Shown here one piece after another: positions 24,281 to 32,186 of a DNA stretch of 43,271 bases. The position numbers and the translations under genes were made by a program. How positions within the stretch are numbered: position 1 is the first letter of the stretch; the number at the start of each line of letters is the position of its first letter. Source of the DNA: Flavobacteriaceae bacterium (lineage in GTDB: Bacteria > Bacteroidota > Bacteroidia > Flavobacteriales > Flavobacteriaceae); NCBI GenBank assembly GCA_027081505.1, contig JALWKK010000075.1:1-43271 (forward strand). Direction: 5' to 3'. Under the pieces are notes generated by a model, which worked only from the letters and a program-made list of their open reading frames with translations, was not told the DNA's origin and did no database searches.

Positions 24281-25864
24281 ATGAAAACAAATAAAATATA
24301 CATCCCGTTACTCTTATCACTTGCAATAGCCGGAGGAATCTTTATTGGTGCAAAACTTAACTTTAAAGATACAACTCAAAAAATATTTGCTACCAATTCT
24401 AAAAAAGACAAACTCAATCGGCTTATTGATTATATAGATTACGAATATGTAGATAAGGTAAATACCGATAGTATTGTAGATGTAACGGTTAATGAAATTT
24501 TAGAAAACCTCGATCCTCATTCGGTATATATTCCGGCAGATAAATACGAAGAGAATGCCGATGACATGCGTGGTAACTTTGTAGGAATAGGCATAAGTTT
24601 TTATGTATACAACGATACCATTGCTGTTATTAGGGCATTGGATGGTGGTCCTGCGCAAAAAGCAGGAATTAAAGCAGGAGACAGAATTTTGTATGCAGAT
24701 ACTGTTAAACTTTTCGGAAAAACAGTTTCAAGAGATACGATTGTCAAGTATTTAAAAGGACAGATTGGTAGCAAAGTAAAACTACAGGTTGCCAGACATG
24801 ACGAGAATGACCTAATGGAATTTACATTAAAACGAGATAGGATTCCGTTAGTAAGTGTAGATGCAGCTTATCGATTAACCGATAGTATCGGGTACATAAA
24901 AATAAACCGTTTTGCCGAATCTACTATAGACGAATTTGATGAAGCCTTGAATAATTTAATCGATAAGGGTATTTCTTCCTTAGTATTAGATCTACGAGAT
25001 AATCCGGGCGGTTATATTTCTTCGGCGGAAGAAATTGCCGACCATTTTTTAAAAAACAATAAAACAATTGTTATCACTCGCAACAAAACAGGAGAAGAAA
25101 AAAGAAGTGTAGCTACATCGAATGGCGATTTTGAAGAGGGGAAATTATATATTTTGGTTAACGAAAATACCGCCTCAGCCAGTGAAATTGTTGCCGGTGC
25201 TTTACAAGACAATGATAGAGCGGTAATAATTGGCAGGAGAACTTTCGGAAAAGGACTGGTGCAACGTGAAATGTCTCTTGGCGACGGGAGTGCCGTAAGG
25301 CTTACTATTGCCAGATATTATACACCAACGGGAAGGTCAATACAACGCCCTTATAACAATGGAATAGATGATTATTATAATGAATACCAACGAAGATATA
25401 AAAATGGAGAACTTCTTCATGCAGATAGTATTAAAGTAGCAGATTCGTTACGATTTGTTACTCCAAAAGGAAAAGTGGTTTATGGAGGTGGTGGTATCAT
25501 CCCCGATGTTTTTATACCAAAAGACACCAGTATTGAAAACGAAACCTTAAATTATGTATCTAGAAACGGATTTGTTGCCTATTTTGTTTTTGAATATTTA
25601 GAAAAAAACAGAAATGAATTTAACAACTACCAAGCTTCAGCCTTTTTTAAAACCTACCACGTGCCGGACAGTGTAGCAGACGCTTTTATTAATTATTCGC
25701 GTTTTAACGAAGCACATTTGAATATGACAAAGCACAGAGAAGTATTAAAACGAGCGATAAAAGCCCACATAGCACAACAACTTTTCGGTATTAGTGCTTT
25801 TGAAATAATCATAAATGAAGATGATCCAATGCTTAAAAAAGTTCGGGAACTGGATTCGCTTTAA
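24281..25864 (+). CDS. S41 family C-terminal processing peptidase (CtpA-like)
   Basis: The 527-residue protein has an N-terminal membrane anchor or uncleaved signal (IPLLLSLAIAGGIFIGAKL). A PDZ domain (IGISFYVYNDTIAVIRALDGGPAQKAGIKAGDRIL, about 95-180) and the S41 core follow. The catalytic dyad is Ser299 (TASASEIVAG) and Lys324 (TFGKGLVQ); their 25-residue spacing equals that in Prc-type proteases. The C-terminal 120 residues form a helical extension. It probably trims or degrades envelope proteins in the periplasm. The gene is coupled to the dCMP deaminase gene by a 3-base gap, with no obvious functional link. Confidence 0.92.
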   Translation: MKTNKIYIPLLLSLAIAGGIFIGAKLNFKDTTQKIFATNSKKDKLNRLIDYIDYEYVDKVNTDSIVDVTVNEILENLDPHSVYIPADKYEENADDMRGNFVGIGISFYVYNDTIAVIRALDGGPAQKAGIKAGDRILYADTVKLFGKTVSRDTIVKYLKGQIGSKVKLQVARHDENDLMEFTLKRDRIPLVSVDAAYRLTDSIGYIKINRFAESTIDEFDEALNNLIDKGISSLVLDLRDNPGGYISSAEEIADHFLKNNKTIVITRNKTGEEKRSVATSNGDFEEGKLYILVNENTASASEIVAGALQDNDRAVIIGRRTFGKGLVQREMSLGDGSAVRLTIARYYTPTGRSIQRPYNNGIDDYYNEYQRRYKNGELLHADSIKVADSLRFVTPKGKVVYGGGGIIPDVFIPKDTSIENETLNYVSRNGFVAYFVFEYLEKNRNEFNNYQASAFFKTYHVPDSVADAFINYSRFNEAHLNMTKHREVLKRAIKAHIAQQLFGISAFEIIINEDDPMLKKVRELDSL

Positions 25865-26191
25865 CTTAAAAAATTCGCTACTATTATGGCACTTTAAGCA
25901 GTAAGTCCAAAAATTAGATTTTTTTATTTTTTGGGGTCTATTAATCCAGATAAAATTGAGTTTGTAATACCGAATACGAATTCAATATAGTTCAATGACA
26001 CTATCCCAAAAAGAGCGAAGGGATAACGAATATTGACTTACATTATGCTCCTAAATGTTGCATTAACTAATAGAACTTAAGACAAAAATTTTGCTATTTT
26101 AAACCCCTTTCTATTCAAAAAATAATTATCAAAAATTTTGAGCTTTTTTTGTAAAAAACTGAAATTTACGGTTTTACTTTTGGTAAGGATT
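25865..26191. other. Intergenic region (327 bp) with nested inverted repeats
   Basis: No coding region was seen on either strand. The stretch holds a nested inverted repeat (TCAATAT 25982-25988 with ATATTGA 26030-26036, enclosing TATCCC/GGGATA at 26002-26025), a weak AT-rich hairpin CCAAAAAT/ATTTTTTGG (25907-25934) that might end the S41 transcript, and copy 2 of the CCTTAC-type repeat at 26174-26188. Confidence 0.5.
26174..26188. repeat. Hairpin repeat, copy 2
   Basis: TTACTTTTGGTAAGG is identical to 2614-2628. It lies 3 bases after the stop of a minus-strand gene, as copy 1 lies downstream of a minus-strand gene. The left AT-rich flank (from AATTATCAAAA near 26123) resembles the flank of copy 1. 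The hairpin arm is imperfect here (TTTTAC against GTAAGG). Confidence 0.45.
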
Positions 26192-27079
26192 TTATTTTTG
26201 CTCTAACCACTCTCTTCTTAAATCTTTAGAAAGTTTTCCGGTTCCGTCATGTTTCCAGCCGGGAGGTTTTAAAAAATAGTTAATCCGGTCTTTGATAGAT
26301 TTTTTTCCGGAAAAGGCATCTTTAAACATCGCTACCCATTCTAAAAAAGCAATTTTAATTGGATTATAGGTGTTTATGTTAGTAACCAAACCGTACCGTA
26401 CTTTTTCTTCTTTTATTTCGGGTTGGAACGTGCCGAAGAGTTTATCCCAAATAATCAAGATTCCGGCATGATTTTTATCGAGATACAAAGGGTTGCTTCC
26501 GTGGTGAACACGATGATGTGAAGGTGTGTTAAAAACGGCTTCAAACCAACGAGGCATTTTATCGATGGTTTCGGTATGAATCCAAAATTGATACAACAAA
26601 CTTATTGCCATCATAAACACAATCATTGCCGGATGAAATCCTATTAGGGGCAACCATAACCAAAATACAAAAGAGAAAAAACTTCCGGTCCAAGTTTGCC
26701 GAAGTGCCGTGCTTAGATTATAATGTTGAGAGGAGTGATGTACCACATGAGATGCCCATAAAAACCTATTTTCATGCGATATTCTATGAAACCAATAATA
26801 TGAAAAATCATCTGCAAAAAAAAGCAGTATAAAACTCCACCAGCTTACGGGAATGGTGAAAATCCTAAAATTTTCATACACATAAAAAAGCGCAGCCAGA
26901 GATATGACTTTACTCAAAAAGTCTACTAAAACATTACCGAAACCCATTGCTAGAGAAGAAAAAGTATCTTTCTTTTCATAGGTTTTCAATCCTTGCTTGG
27001 TAGCCACGTAAAATTCAAGCAACATTGCCAAAACAAAAACAGGGATGGCATAAAGTATTAATGGCGGAAAGTCTGGCAT
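26192..27079 (-). CDS. Sterol desaturase/fatty-acid hydroxylase family membrane protein
   Basis: The product has about 295 residues and at least four membrane helices. Three histidine clusters of the di-iron hydroxylase family are present: HRISHENR, HVVHHSSQH and HHRVHHG. These enzymes use a membrane di-iron centre and O2 to hydroxylate or desaturate lipids; the substrate is unknown. I chose ATG 27079; a GTG one codon upstream (27082) is also in frame. A 7-bp-stem hairpin (27080-27096) abuts this start and could influence translation. The last bases are followed by a repeated hairpin element. Confidence 0.88.
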   Translation of the reverse strand: MPDFPPLILYAIPVFVLAMLLEFYVATKQGLKTYEKKDTFSSLAMGFGNVLVDFLSKVISLAALFYVYENFRIFTIPVSWWSFILLFFADDFSYYWFHRISHENRFLWASHVVHHSSQHYNLSTALRQTWTGSFFSFVFWLWLPLIGFHPAMIVFMMAISLLYQFWIHTETIDKMPRWFEAVFNTPSHHRVHHGSNPLYLDKNHAGILIIWDKLFGTFQPEIKEEKVRYGLVTNINTYNPIKIAFLEWVAMFKDAFSGKKSIKDRINYFLKPPGWKHDGTGKLSKDLRREWLEQK

Positions 27080-27096
27080 CACATTATTTTAATGTG
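27080..27096. promoter_or_regulatory. Perfect inverted repeat at the start codon of the hydroxylase gene
   Basis: CACATTA-TTT-TAATGTG has 7-bp arms and lies directly upstream of ATG 27079, just downstream of a -7 box (27103-27110). It could be an operator for a repressor or a translation-limiting hairpin. Confidence 0.45.
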
Positions 27097-27102
27097 AAAA
27101 TA

Positions 27103-27110
27103 CAAAAATA
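27103..27110 (-). promoter_or_regulatory. -7 promoter box TATTTTTG for the hydroxylase gene
   Basis: The minus strand reads TATTTTTG, a full TAnnTTTG match, about 24 bases before the ATG. Transcription would start close to the inverted repeat at 27080-27096. Confidence 0.5.
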
Positions 27111-27122
27111 ATATAAAAACAC

Positions 27123-27176
27123 AAAAAAAGACTCACAGGTTTTTTATTTGGTATATATAAGAAAAAAACTGTGAGT
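27123..27176 (-). terminator. Terminator after the SH3-type lipoprotein gene
   Basis: ACTCACAG (27131-27138) pairs with CTGTGAGT (27169-27176), and the stem can extend through A/T runs. A T-run on the minus strand follows (27123-27129). It lies 17 bases after the lipoprotein stop; A/T runs on both sides mean it could work in either direction. Confidence 0.75.
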
Positions 27177-27192
27177 TAATAATAAAAAAACC

Positions 27193-27984
27193 TTATTCCA
27201 CAATCTCTGTTTTTGATATTTTCATCGCCGCTCCTTCTTTTGCCAAAGCAAGAATGGAAGTTACATTCTTATTTTTATAATAGTATTTTATGGACTTTAA
27301 ATTATTTCCTTTTCGGGTGATTTGCAACTCGCTTGTCCAAGGTTTTTCTTTAGATTCGGGTTCAACCACTACTTGGTTTTCTTTTCCTTTTAACGATGGA
27401 AAGGCAAAATAGGCGGGAATGTTTCCCAGTTTTTTTGCAATAAAAAAAGCTTCGTTCCAATCGGCTTCGGGTAAGGTTATTGTTTCGGTAGTTGAAGGTT
27501 TACGCACACTTTTACCAATAGTTTTAGCATAAGCTACTTTGGGAAAAAGCGTTTGTAATTCTTCGGCATATCCTTTTATACTTATATCTTCATCCGGCGG
27601 AAAGTATCTTGACAAGTAGCCGTTAAAGGCAAATCCTTTTTTATGGTTAAACGCCACTTCATCCATTCCACCTTTTATTCCGTTAACGGTCATAGTGGTT
27701 TTGGTTTCGGGAGTAATTACTTTTACGCGTGTACCGTAAGGCATCACAGATAGTTTTTCACTACTTAGATTGTTAAACTCTCGCAAACTTAATCCGGTTG
27801 AAGCAATTACATATTTATACGATTCGTTTGCGTGTGTTGCATTTTCATTAGAAGGCGTTTTTACTAAGGCAACCTCTTGATTTTTAGGATTTTCTTTTTT
27901 AGAAGTTTTTTCAGTTTCCGATTTACAAGAAACGGTTAGAACGGTTACGGCAAGTGCCAAACTAAAAATTTTTACTGTTTTCAT
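27193..27984 (-). CDS. Lipoprotein with SH3-like domain
   Basis: The 263-residue protein begins with a lipoprotein signal (MKTVKIFSLALAVTVLTVSC, lipidated Cys20). A charged linker follows, then an SH3b-like segment: YKYVIASTGLSLREFNNLSSEKLSVMPYGTRVKVIT (about 58-95), with VNGIKGGMDEVAFNHKKGFAFNGYLSRYFPP as the continuation. The rest resembles no family I can name. Bacterial SH3 domains of this kind usually bind cell-wall peptides, so a role at the envelope is plausible. It is monocistronic, with a terminator just downstream. Confidence 0.72.
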   Translation of the reverse strand: MKTVKIFSLALAVTVLTVSCKSETEKTSKKENPKNQEVALVKTPSNENATHANESYKYVIASTGLSLREFNNLSSEKLSVMPYGTRVKVITPETKTTMTVNGIKGGMDEVAFNHKKGFAFNGYLSRYFPPDEDISIKGYAEELQTLFPKVAYAKTIGKSVRKPSTTETITLPEADWNEAFFIAKKLGNIPAYFAFPSLKGKENQVVVEPESKEKPWTSELQITRKGNNLKSIKYYYKNKNVTSILALAKEGAAMKISKTEIVE

Positions 27985-28146
27985 ACTGTGAGAATTTAAG
28001 ATTCCGATGTCTCGGAAAGGTTACTAATAGATTTAAAAAAGTAATGTTCTCACATAGGGTTTCCGGTTTTTTGTTCTTATACTTAATATTTTGTACTTAA
28101 AAATTACTATCTCAACAACTCACCACATCCAATTCTTACATTCCAC

Positions 28147-29262
28147 TTAAAAATCAAACTTTAATTGAACGGCTATTTCTCTTTTTGTCGAAAAATCTTC
28201 AGCTTTTAAAATTTTCTTTTTTTCGGTATTCAAATTTGATAACGAAATTCCCAACAACCGTACCGAGTTTTTTATTTTTTCTTGAAATAACAATTCTTTA
28301 ACGATTTCGAGCATCAAGTTCTTATCATTTATAAAATATTTAACAGTTTTGCTCCGGGTTTGAAGACTAAAATCGCTATATTTAATCTTCAGCGTAACGG
28401 TTTTTCCGGACACTTTATTTTTCTTCAACCTTCGTTCCACCTCTTCGGCAATTTGGGTAAGACGGTCTAACATAAATATTTCGGAAGTAATGTTTTTGCT
28501 AAAGGTACGTTCGGCTGCAAGCGATTTTCTAATGCGTGAGGGTTTTACTTCTGCCGTATGAATTCCTCTTACTACTTGGTGGTAATACCTTCCGCTTTTT
28601 CCGAAATGTCGGGTTAAAAATTCGAGCGATTTTTGTTTTAAATCGGCTCCGGTAAAAATACCGAGTTGATACATCTTTTGAGCGGTAACTTTCCCTACAC
28701 CATAAAACTTTTTAATATCTAACTGCTCTAAAAATTCGATTACTTCTTCGGGCGGAATGGTTTTTTGCCCGTTGGGTTTGTTTATATCGCTGGCAACTTT
28801 AGCCAAAAATTTATTGATGGAAATTCCCGCCGAAGCAGTAAGCCCGGTTTTGTCTTTTATTTTTTTTCTAATTTCGGAAGCAAGAAGTGTGGCACTGGGA
28901 TATCCTTTTTTGTTTTGGGTTACGTCTAAGTATGCTTCGTCTAACGAAAGCGGTTCGACCAAATCGGTATATTGAAAAAAAATAGCTCGAATTTGATTTG
29001 AAATTTCGGTATAGCGTTTAAAATTTGACCGGACAAAAATAAGTTCGGGACACAACTTTTTGGCTACCACACTACTCATTGCGCTTCGCACACCAAATTT
29101 TCTCGCCTCATAACTGGCGGCACTTACCACACCTCTCTCCGAACTTCCACCTACGGCAACGGGTTTACCGCGAAGCTCCGGATTGTCCAATTGCGCCACC
29201 GAAGCATAAAAAGCATCCATATCTATATGAATGATTTTTTTTATGGGAAAAGGATGTTTCAA
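28147..29262 (-). CDS. dinB: DNA polymerase IV (Y-family)
   Basis: The 371-residue enzyme has IHIDMDAFYASV (catalytic Asp14) and SLDEAYLDV (Asp108, Glu109). The helix-hairpin-helix segment is KKFYGVGKVTAQKMYQLGI, and the little-finger domain (about 245-350) follows. It ends with QLKFDF, a sliding-clamp-binding motif in the usual terminal position. It carries out error-prone translesion synthesis. The start is TTG 29262 (KHPFPIKKIIH); no in-frame ATG exists between the upstream stop and this point. A -7 box lies 20 bases upstream. Confidence 0.95.
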   Translation of the reverse strand: MKHPFPIKKIIHIDMDAFYASVAQLDNPELRGKPVAVGGSSERGVVSAASYEARKFGVRSAMSSVVAKKLCPELIFVRSNFKRYTEISNQIRAIFFQYTDLVEPLSLDEAYLDVTQNKKGYPSATLLASEIRKKIKDKTGLTASAGISINKFLAKVASDINKPNGQKTIPPEEVIEFLEQLDIKKFYGVGKVTAQKMYQLGIFTGADLKQKSLEFLTRHFGKSGRYYHQVVRGIHTAEVKPSRIRKSLAAERTFSKNITSEIFMLDRLTQIAEEVERRLKKNKVSGKTVTLKIKYSDFSLQTRSKTVKYFINDKNLMLEIVKELLFQEKIKNSVRLLGISLSNLNTEKKKILKAEDFSTKREIAVQLKFDF

Positions 29263-29281
29263 AATAAAGCTATGTGTTTTT

Positions 29282-29289
29282 CAAAAATA
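29282..29289 (-). promoter_or_regulatory. -7 promoter box TATTTTTG for dinB
   Basis: The minus strand reads TATTTTTG, matching TAnnTTTG, 19 bases before the TTG start of dinB. Confidence 0.5.
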
Positions 29290-29379
29290 ACGTATCTTTT
29301 AAAAAAAACGGAATGATTTTGGATTATTCAAAAAAAAAACGGTAATTTGTCGTTTTAAAAAGAAAAATTATCTATATAT

Positions 29380-29958
29380 ATGAGTGCGATTAAAAAATCA
29401 CCCTTAAAGTCTGAATCTATTGGTTGGTCGATTGGCAAAGAAGATTTTCGCACCGCTTTAGATGAAATGATTCAACGCGAGGTTAAAAATTTTGATACAA
29501 AAGTTGCATTTAAAAAAGAACATTCGGCGGTTAGGCGAAGAAGGACGAAAGGAAAGAAAGAAAAAAAAGATAGAAGGTGGTTTGTTTCTACCATCGAGGT
29601 AGTAAAATCTGTAAGAAAAGGAATAGATTTTAATAAATTTTATTTTTACTATAAAAACCTTCCTTTAACCAATAAAAAATGGGCAGAGATTTTAGGAGTA
29701 AGCGAAAAAACCATACAAACCCTTGTTAAGAATAAACGTTCGCTGGATTCAAAAAAATCTGAAAAATTGCTTGCTTTTCTCTTGTTGGTTCAATACGGTA
29801 TTGAAGTTTTTGGGAGCATTGAATCGTTTAAAGAATGGTTACTTTATAAAACACCTGCTTTAAAAAACAACGCGCCTATTGATTTTTTAGATACCGTACA
29901 AGGTATTTCTATGCTAAAAGAACAAATTTTTAAAATAGAAACCGGTAATTTAATATAA
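29380..29958 (+). CDS. Xre-type antitoxin of a RES toxin-antitoxin pair
   Basis: The 192-residue protein has a helix-turn-helix-like segment (TNKKWAEILGVSEKTIQTLVKNKRSLDSKKSEKLL, about 97-131). A C-terminal MbcA/ParS/Xre toxin-binding domain (DUF2384; VQYGIEVFGSIESFKEWLLYKTPALKNNAPIDFLDT, about 137-172) follows. The N-terminal 75 residues are unusually long and very basic (VRRRRTKGKKEKKDRRW) and may add DNA contacts. The toxin gene starts 1 base after the stop, the standard antitoxin-first order. The antitoxin should neutralise the toxin and repress the operon. Confidence 0.9.
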   Translation: MSAIKKSPLKSESIGWSIGKEDFRTALDEMIQREVKNFDTKVAFKKEHSAVRRRRTKGKKEKKDRRWFVSTIEVVKSVRKGIDFNKFYFYYKNLPLTNKKWAEILGVSEKTIQTLVKNKRSLDSKKSEKLLAFLLLVQYGIEVFGSIESFKEWLLYKTPALKNNAPIDFLDTVQGISMLKEQIFKIETGNLI

Positions 29959-29959
29959 G

Positions 29960-30427
29960 ATGTATGTTTATAGGCTTTCGGGAGAACGATATAAAAATGA
30001 TCTTTCCGGTTTCGGCGCAGCAAAACAACACGGTAACAGATGGAATTCTTACGGAACTCAAATGCTTTACACATCAGAGTCGCCGGCACTTTGCGCAGTT
30101 GAACTGCATAAAGTTTATCCGCCCAACATTTTTATAAAAAACTTCTACCTATTAGAAATTCAAATCCCAAACACAGAACCGTTACTTGTAAGTGATGAGT
30201 TTTTTGACAAGGAAGGGTTATGGCAGAGGAATATAAATTTAACACAACAAATAGGCGATTTTTTTATTGAAGACAACCAAGATTTGATATTGAAGGTGCC
30301 TTCTGTTTGGATACACAATTGCTTTAATTATTTAATCAATCCGCATCACAAAGATTTTAAAAAAGTAAAAATCATTAAAACCTATCCGTTCCCGTTTTCC
30401 GGAAAACTTTTTGAGTCTGATAAATAA
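29960..30427 (+). CDS. RES domain toxin (NAD-degrading)
   Basis: The 155-residue product is a complete RES domain. It starts MYVYRLSGERY and has Arg27 (GNRWN), Tyr37 (MLYTSES) and Glu48 (ALCAVELHK), which correspond to the conserved Arg-Tyr-Glu set. IPNTEPLLVSDEFFD, LKVPSVWIH and the NYLINPHHKDF signature follow near the end. Characterised RES toxins deplete NAD+ and stop growth. The gene is coupled to the antitoxin with a 1-base gap, and a nested inverted-repeat element begins 15 bases after its stop. Confidence 0.92.
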   Translation: MYVYRLSGERYKNDLSGFGAAKQHGNRWNSYGTQMLYTSESPALCAVELHKVYPPNIFIKNFYLLEIQIPNTEPLLVSDEFFDKEGLWQRNINLTQQIGDFFIEDNQDLILKVPSVWIHNCFNYLINPHHKDFKKVKIIKTYPFPFSGKLFESDK

Positions 30428-30442
30428 AAAAAGCAACGCTTA

Positions 30443-30615
30443 GGTAATAATACCAAAAACAACCATATATTAGTCCAATAAAACGTTTCTTTTTACCTGT
30501 ATCTTTGTTAAAATACTCGTTATAGCTACGGCTATAACTGTGTTTTCCGCCTTGATACAGAAAAAATATTCCAATTTATTTTGGACTAAAATACAATTCC
30601 TTTTGGTATAACACC
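30443..30615. mobile_element. MITE-like element with nested inverted repeats
   Basis: Outer arms GGTAATAATACCAAAA (30443-30458) and TTTTGGTATAACACC (30601-30615) are imperfect inverted repeats. Inside them TTAGTCCAATAA (near 30470) pairs with TTATTTTGGACTAA (near 30577-30590). Next come CTGTATC (30497-30503) with GATACAG (30554-30560), and at the centre GTTATAGC-TACG-GCTATAAC (30519-30538). The whole 173 bases fold into a long cruciform-type hairpin and have no coding capacity. Non-autonomous elements of this look are common between flavobacterial genes. No target-site duplication was identified. Confidence 0.7.
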
Positions 30616-30632
30616 AAATCCCGAAACTTACG

Positions 30633-30640
30633 TATCTTTG
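30633..30640 (+). promoter_or_regulatory. -7 promoter box TATCTTTG for the U32 peptidase gene
   Basis: TATCTTTG matches TAnnTTTG, 24 bases before the ATG. The -33 region lies at the right edge of the inverted-repeat element, so the element may contribute to the promoter. Confidence 0.55.
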
Positions 30641-30664
30641 CAAACCATTTTTTAGGAAAACCTA

Positions 30665-31924
30665 ATGACACAAACAGGAAAAATAGAGCTTATGGCTCCG
30701 GCAGGAAGTTTTGAATCGCTACAAGCAGCAATAGATAACGGAGCAGACAGTGTTTACTTTGGTGTGGAGCAACTCAATATGCGAGCACGTGCCAGCATCA
30801 ATTTTACCATAGACGATTTACCCGAAATTGTACGTCGCTGTGAAGCAAAAAACATTCGTACTTATCTCACGCTTAACACCATTATCTACGACCACGATTT
30901 ATCGATTATAAAAACGCTTCTTGATGCTGCCAAAGCAGCTAACATTACAGCGGTTATTGCGATGGATCAAGCAGTAATTGCCTATGCCCGACAAATAAAT
31001 ATGGAGGTGCATATTTCTACCCAAATAAACATCACCAACATTGAAACGGTAAAATTTTACGCACTTTTTGCCGATACGATGGTAATGAGCCGTGAGTTAA
31101 GCCTAAGGCAAGTAAAAAAAATCTGCGAGCAAATAGAAAAAGAACAAATAAAAGGACCATCGGGTAACTTGGTAGAAGTCGAAATATTTGGTCACGGGGC
31201 TTTGTGTATGGCAGTATCGGGCAAATGTTATATGAGTTTACATTCGCATAATTCTTCGGCAAATCGCGGTGCTTGCAAACAAAACTGCAGAAAAAAATAC
31301 ACGGTAATAGACCAAGAAACCGGTTTTGAAATGGAACTCGATAACCAGTACATCATGTCGCCTAAAGACCTTTGTACACTCGATTTTCTCGACCAAGTAA
31401 TCGACACCGGAATAAAAGTGTTAAAAATTGAAGGACGCGGGCGCGCTCCCGAATACGTTGCCACCGTTATTAAAACCTATCGTGAGGCTATTGATGCTTA
31501 TTACGAAGGAAATTTTACCCAAGATCGCATAAAAATTTGGATGAACGAACTTAAAAAAGTGTATAATCGCGGTTTTTGGAGCGGTTATTATTTGGGGCAA
31601 AAATTGGGCGAATGGAGTAATGTAGATGGCTCAAAAGCCACTCAAAAAAAAGTATATCTCGGCAAAGGAATGCACTATTTTCCAAAAAGCAAAATAGCCG
31701 AATTTAAAATTGATGCTTACGATTTAACTTTGGGCGACACCATATTAATTACCGGTCCTACCACAGGAGCAAAAGAGTTTCAACTCACCGAGATGCTGGT
31801 AAACGACCAAAAAAAAGAGAAAGCCGTAAAAGGCGATTCGGTAACAATTCCCTTGGATTTTAGAATTCGGTTGAGCGACAAATTGTATAAAATCGTACAA
31901 ACTCAACAACCCGAAAACGCATAA
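30665..31924 (+). CDS. trhP: U32 peptidase family protein, TrhP-like tRNA hydroxylation protein
   Basis: The 419-residue protein begins IELMAPAGSFESLQAAIDNGADSVYFGVEQLN. It carries the U32 signature EIFGHGALCMAVSGKCYMS, followed by further cysteines (RGACKQNCRKKY) that give a likely four-Cys iron-sulfur site, and LKIEGRGRAPEYVATV. This subgroup (E. coli YegQ, now TrhP) makes 5-hydroxyuridine at tRNA position 34 with prephenate as a cosubstrate, and is not a true protease. The ferredoxin gene 2 bases downstream fits an electron-transfer need. The symbol is given by family resemblance; RlhA-type or collagenase-like U32 proteins are the alternatives. Confidence 0.82.
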   Translation: MTQTGKIELMAPAGSFESLQAAIDNGADSVYFGVEQLNMRARASINFTIDDLPEIVRRCEAKNIRTYLTLNTIIYDHDLSIIKTLLDAAKAANITAVIAMDQAVIAYARQINMEVHISTQINITNIETVKFYALFADTMVMSRELSLRQVKKICEQIEKEQIKGPSGNLVEVEIFGHGALCMAVSGKCYMSLHSHNSSANRGACKQNCRKKYTVIDQETGFEMELDNQYIMSPKDLCTLDFLDQVIDTGIKVLKIEGRGRAPEYVATVIKTYREAIDAYYEGNFTQDRIKIWMNELKKVYNRGFWSGYYLGQKLGEWSNVDGSKATQKKVYLGKGMHYFPKSKIAEFKIDAYDLTLGDTILITGPTTGAKEFQLTEMLVNDQKKEKAVKGDSVTIPLDFRIRLSDKLYKIVQTQQPENA

Positions 31925-31926
31925 CT

Positions 31927-32157
31927 ATGGTGGTGGTTACACTTCAGCGAAAAAAATGTATTGGCTGTAATTATTGCGAAGAATTAGCTCCGGGACAGTT
32001 TAAAATGTCTAAAAAAGACGGGAAAAGCGTGCTGTTACATTCGGTTGAAAAAAAAGGCTTTTTTACCTTAAAATCGTCTGATGAATCTATTTTTCAAGCC
32101 TGTAAAAAAGCTTCAGATGCTTGTCCTGTTAAAATTATTACCGTCAAAAAAGTTTAA
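31927..32157 (+). CDS. Ferredoxin, single 4Fe-4S cluster type
   Basis: The 76-residue protein has Cys11, Cys14 and Cys17 (CIGCNYC) and a distant Cys66-Pro (ACPVKIITV), which form one 4Fe-4S site. An extra Cys59 (QACKKAS) could form a disulfide or be spare. The second cluster-binding set of bacterial 2x[4Fe-4S] ferredoxins is missing. It starts 2 bases after the TrhP-like gene, so they are cotranscribed, and the likely role is electron supply to that Fe-S enzyme. Confidence 0.88.
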   Translation: MVVVTLQRKKCIGCNYCEELAPGQFKMSKKDGKSVLLHSVEKKGFFTLKSSDESIFQACKKASDACPVKIITVKKV

Positions 32158-32186
32158 GTTTATCACTACCTGAAAATATTACCTAA

